Origin: Oegoconia quadripuncta
Lineage: Eukaryota > Arthropoda > Insecta > Lepidoptera > Autostichidae
Reading direction: 5' to 3'
Assembly: GCA_949316235.1 (NCBI GenBank)
Contig: OX438741.1
Coordinates: 40,500,067-40,564,066 of the forward strand
DNA length: 64,000 bases
Positions 62,095 through 64,000 of this stretch are shown one piece after another. Made by a program: the position numbers and the translations under genes. How positions within the stretch are numbered: position 1 is the first letter of the stretch; each line of letters begins with the position of its first letter. The notes below the pieces were generated by a model that was not told the origin of the DNA, ran no database searches, and was given only the letters and a program-made list of their open reading frames with translations.

Positions 62095-63167
62095 CCAGAG
62101 GATCTATTACGTAAGTCGAACGATGGGTCCATCGTACACGATTATTACGATCATCGTCGTCAAACTCGCGAAATCTTATTACGCATTTCAAACGATTACG
62201 AATGCGTGTGTCATCGTTACGATTGACGATGAATGACATCTCATACAAAAGTAATGACATCGGCATTACCTATGCACATCATACGATTCAAACGTTAACG
62301 ATAAAGGTGAGTCGGAGTTTACCCCAATCGTATTCGTATTCACTATAGGTACTAAGAATTCTTATGATTCTCTTGTTATTGCAAAACAATATTATTTCAA
62401 AAACGTGTTTTACGTTTATTAGTTAAGCCAGTGCTCCTACTAACAATTTGTAGAACAAATACCTTTTCCAAAAAGTGAATATTTCGACAAATAACCTACT
62501 ATTATAAAATTATTTTTATTACATGATGATGATGTAGATGATCGAAGCATGTATCAAACAATATTTTTAATGGTTCCTACGTAATTTTCCAGAAATTTCT
62601 CCGAAATGATAACTTTAATTACAAATACAATATTGTTTCATGTAAAATGTTTTTTAATGTTTTACTTTAACTTAAAAACTTGTTGTTCTTATTACGTAAA
62701 AAATGTAGTAAAATGTAGTAACGCGATTAGCAATAAAAATACTATGGGTTCTTTTACAAATTTTATTGGCCTTGATTCCCCGATAAAGTCCCGATTTGAA
62801 TTATTCCTCACTCTCTATTTTCCCACAAATCGAGGAATTTTTTCGTAATTGGCAGCACTGCATGTACAAATTTGGTAGGTTAGAAATTATGTAATGCAAA
62901 AATAGAGTGAGATAACGTTATTTTGCGTATAAGAGCATCCCTTTCTATTGCGCTCTTTAGCCCAAGGTGTTAACGAAAAAAGTACACAATAGCGCCGTCT
63001 AGTGTCGAGTAGCAATCTTTTAGACAATTCCAATATCATTCATTCATTGTATACGAGTGTAAAACGACGACATACGTAATGAAGTAACTTTATACGAGTG
63101 GTCGATGATCGTCAACGATGGCCGATGGCCGATTGAAACGTTTAAATTTACGTAATAGGCCCTCTGG
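62095..63167. mobile_element. Putative 1.07-kb element with 20-bp terminal inverted repeats
   Basis: The left end CCAGAGGATCTATTACGTAA and the inverse of the right end CCAGAGGGCCTATTACGTAA agree at 18 of 20 bases. Near each end are clusters of ACGAT/ATCGT words. An 83-codon minus frame (62015-62266) and an 80-codon plus frame (62606-62848) have no recognised domain. No clear target duplication was seen, so the call rests on the inverted ends. Confidence 0.5.
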
Positions 63168-63689
63168 TCTGTAAGACCGGCGTCACCAACTACGTAAGAT
63201 AATTTCGCGTCACCAACTGAAGGGTTAACTGCCAACAAATCCAGCCGAATCACAAAAACAACTCATTTTTGTCAATGTTGCATCAGACCTTACTTTCAGT
63301 GCCAAGTCTCGGGTTGTTTAAACGAGAATCGAACCCCGTTACTGAAGTAGCGTACCACGGAAGGCCGACAGTAATGCGGTATCGCGTAATTAGCCGTGTA
63401 CATTAATGGTTTAGCACCTCACACTGATTATATACACTTGCCGACCCTTCCAGCGTAAGGTTGGTTTACATGGAGATCTGTTTATTTATTTGGAACATCA
63501 ACATCATACAATATTACACATATATATTTGTCTACATATTTTAGAAATTCAATTCCTGATATTATATGACAATTAAAGATGTACACGTCATTCACCAATT
63601 TGTACAAAAGTATCTAAGGGGGTAAGTTGGAGCTAATCTAAAAGATATTGTGCCCATTAGATGGGGTACGTACGTTTAGGAATACGCCG
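63168..63689. other. No recognised feature
   Basis: ~520 bp with no supported gene. A GAATCGAACCCCGTTAC phrase near 63331 resembles a tRNA-like B box in reverse but is isolated. Confidence 0.35.
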
Positions 63690-63832
63690 ACGCATACACA
63701 CATAAAGTCACGCCTGTTTCCCGTAGCGATATAGGCAGAGACCACAGACTTCCACTTGCTACGATCCTGACACACCTCTGCTTCATTCACTCTCATAAAG
63801 TTGTTCATACATCCTCGTCGGTTTAGGGTACT
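63690..63832 (-). mobile_element. LINE-F 3' end, reverse
   Basis: GCGACGCATACACACATAAA-like start, GTCACGCCTGTTTCCCGTAG, GAGACCACAGACTTCCACTT, CTCATAAAGTTGTTCATACA, CGTCGGTTTAGGGTACTC. It provides the empty site for the 19-bp insertion at 11904. Confidence 0.7.
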
Positions 63833-63834
63833 CT

Positions 63835-63984
63835 TTTTTTTTGATTTATTTATCAATAGAACATTATTTGAACAATATTCACTATAAGACGCCTACGAAA
63901 ACCTGTAAAGGTTTGTGTGTAGTGCGAATGAGGTCACTGACCCGCCGCGTTATTAATTATTACAAAAGATAACTTAAATATCTA
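63835..63984 (-). repeat. Repeat V, reverse
   Basis: Starts with a T run and matches 10085-10242 in inverse, including GCCTACGAAAACCTGTAAAG and GACCCGCCGCGTTATTAATT. It abuts the truncated LINE-F, consistent with insertion into it. It may extend past the window end. Confidence 0.6.
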
Positions 63985-64000
63985 CATCAACACTTCTAAC

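Overview
This window looks like intergenic or heterochromatin-like DNA from a moth or butterfly. It is AT-rich and has no bacterial-style genes, operons or CRISPR arrays. Nearly every long open frame that can be interpreted is the C-terminus, or a decayed piece, of a non-LTR retrotransposon of types common in Lepidoptera. The tRNA-like sequences (A box plus a GGTTCGA B box) are all heads of SINEs, not functional tRNA genes. I found no intact host gene. One 99-bp exon-like segment near 52.3 kb is only a weak candidate. Family names below (SINE-A, LINE-D, MITE-J and so on) are labels made for this report by comparing copies within the window; no database was searched.

Main families. SINE-A and SINE-B are related tRNA-derived SINEs sharing a core. 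SINE-C is a ~330-bp tRNA-derived SINE with a poly-A tail whose 3' end resembles that of LINE-E. SINE-N is a further tRNA-derived SINE. LINE-D/D2, E, F, H, S, T and O are 5'-truncated retrotransposon ends. G, J, K, L, M, U, X, a hAT-type element and a 1.07-kb element near 62-63 kb have terminal inverted repeats. Q, R, V, W, Y and I are dispersed repeats of unknown class.

Layout. 0-6 kb: a ~54-bp minisatellite hit by several insertions, LINE-D pieces and an endonuclease-domain remnant. 6-20 kb: clustered SINE-A, B and C, LINE-D, E, F, S and H. 20-30 kb: a SINE-N holding two further elements, a diverged tandem duplication, LINE-D inside LINE-F, and a hAT-type element carrying an O and a SINE-B. 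30-48 kb: J elements including a long palindrome, a SINE-B with 30-bp tandem arrays, LINE-D2 inside LINE-E, and LINE-D inside foldback element G. 48-56 kb: repeat-poor AT-rich DNA with a few old LINE ends. 56-64 kb: SINE-B and C copies, MITEs and a 1.07-kb inverted-repeat element.

The elements do not form a pathway. Together they record layers of insertion: at least ten cases of one element interrupting another can be read directly, several with target-site duplications. The most unusual observation is an identical 19-bp sequence present in two unrelated host repeats (SINE-A at 6769-6787 and LINE-F at 11904-11922), each time flanked by a perfect 7-bp direct repeat.
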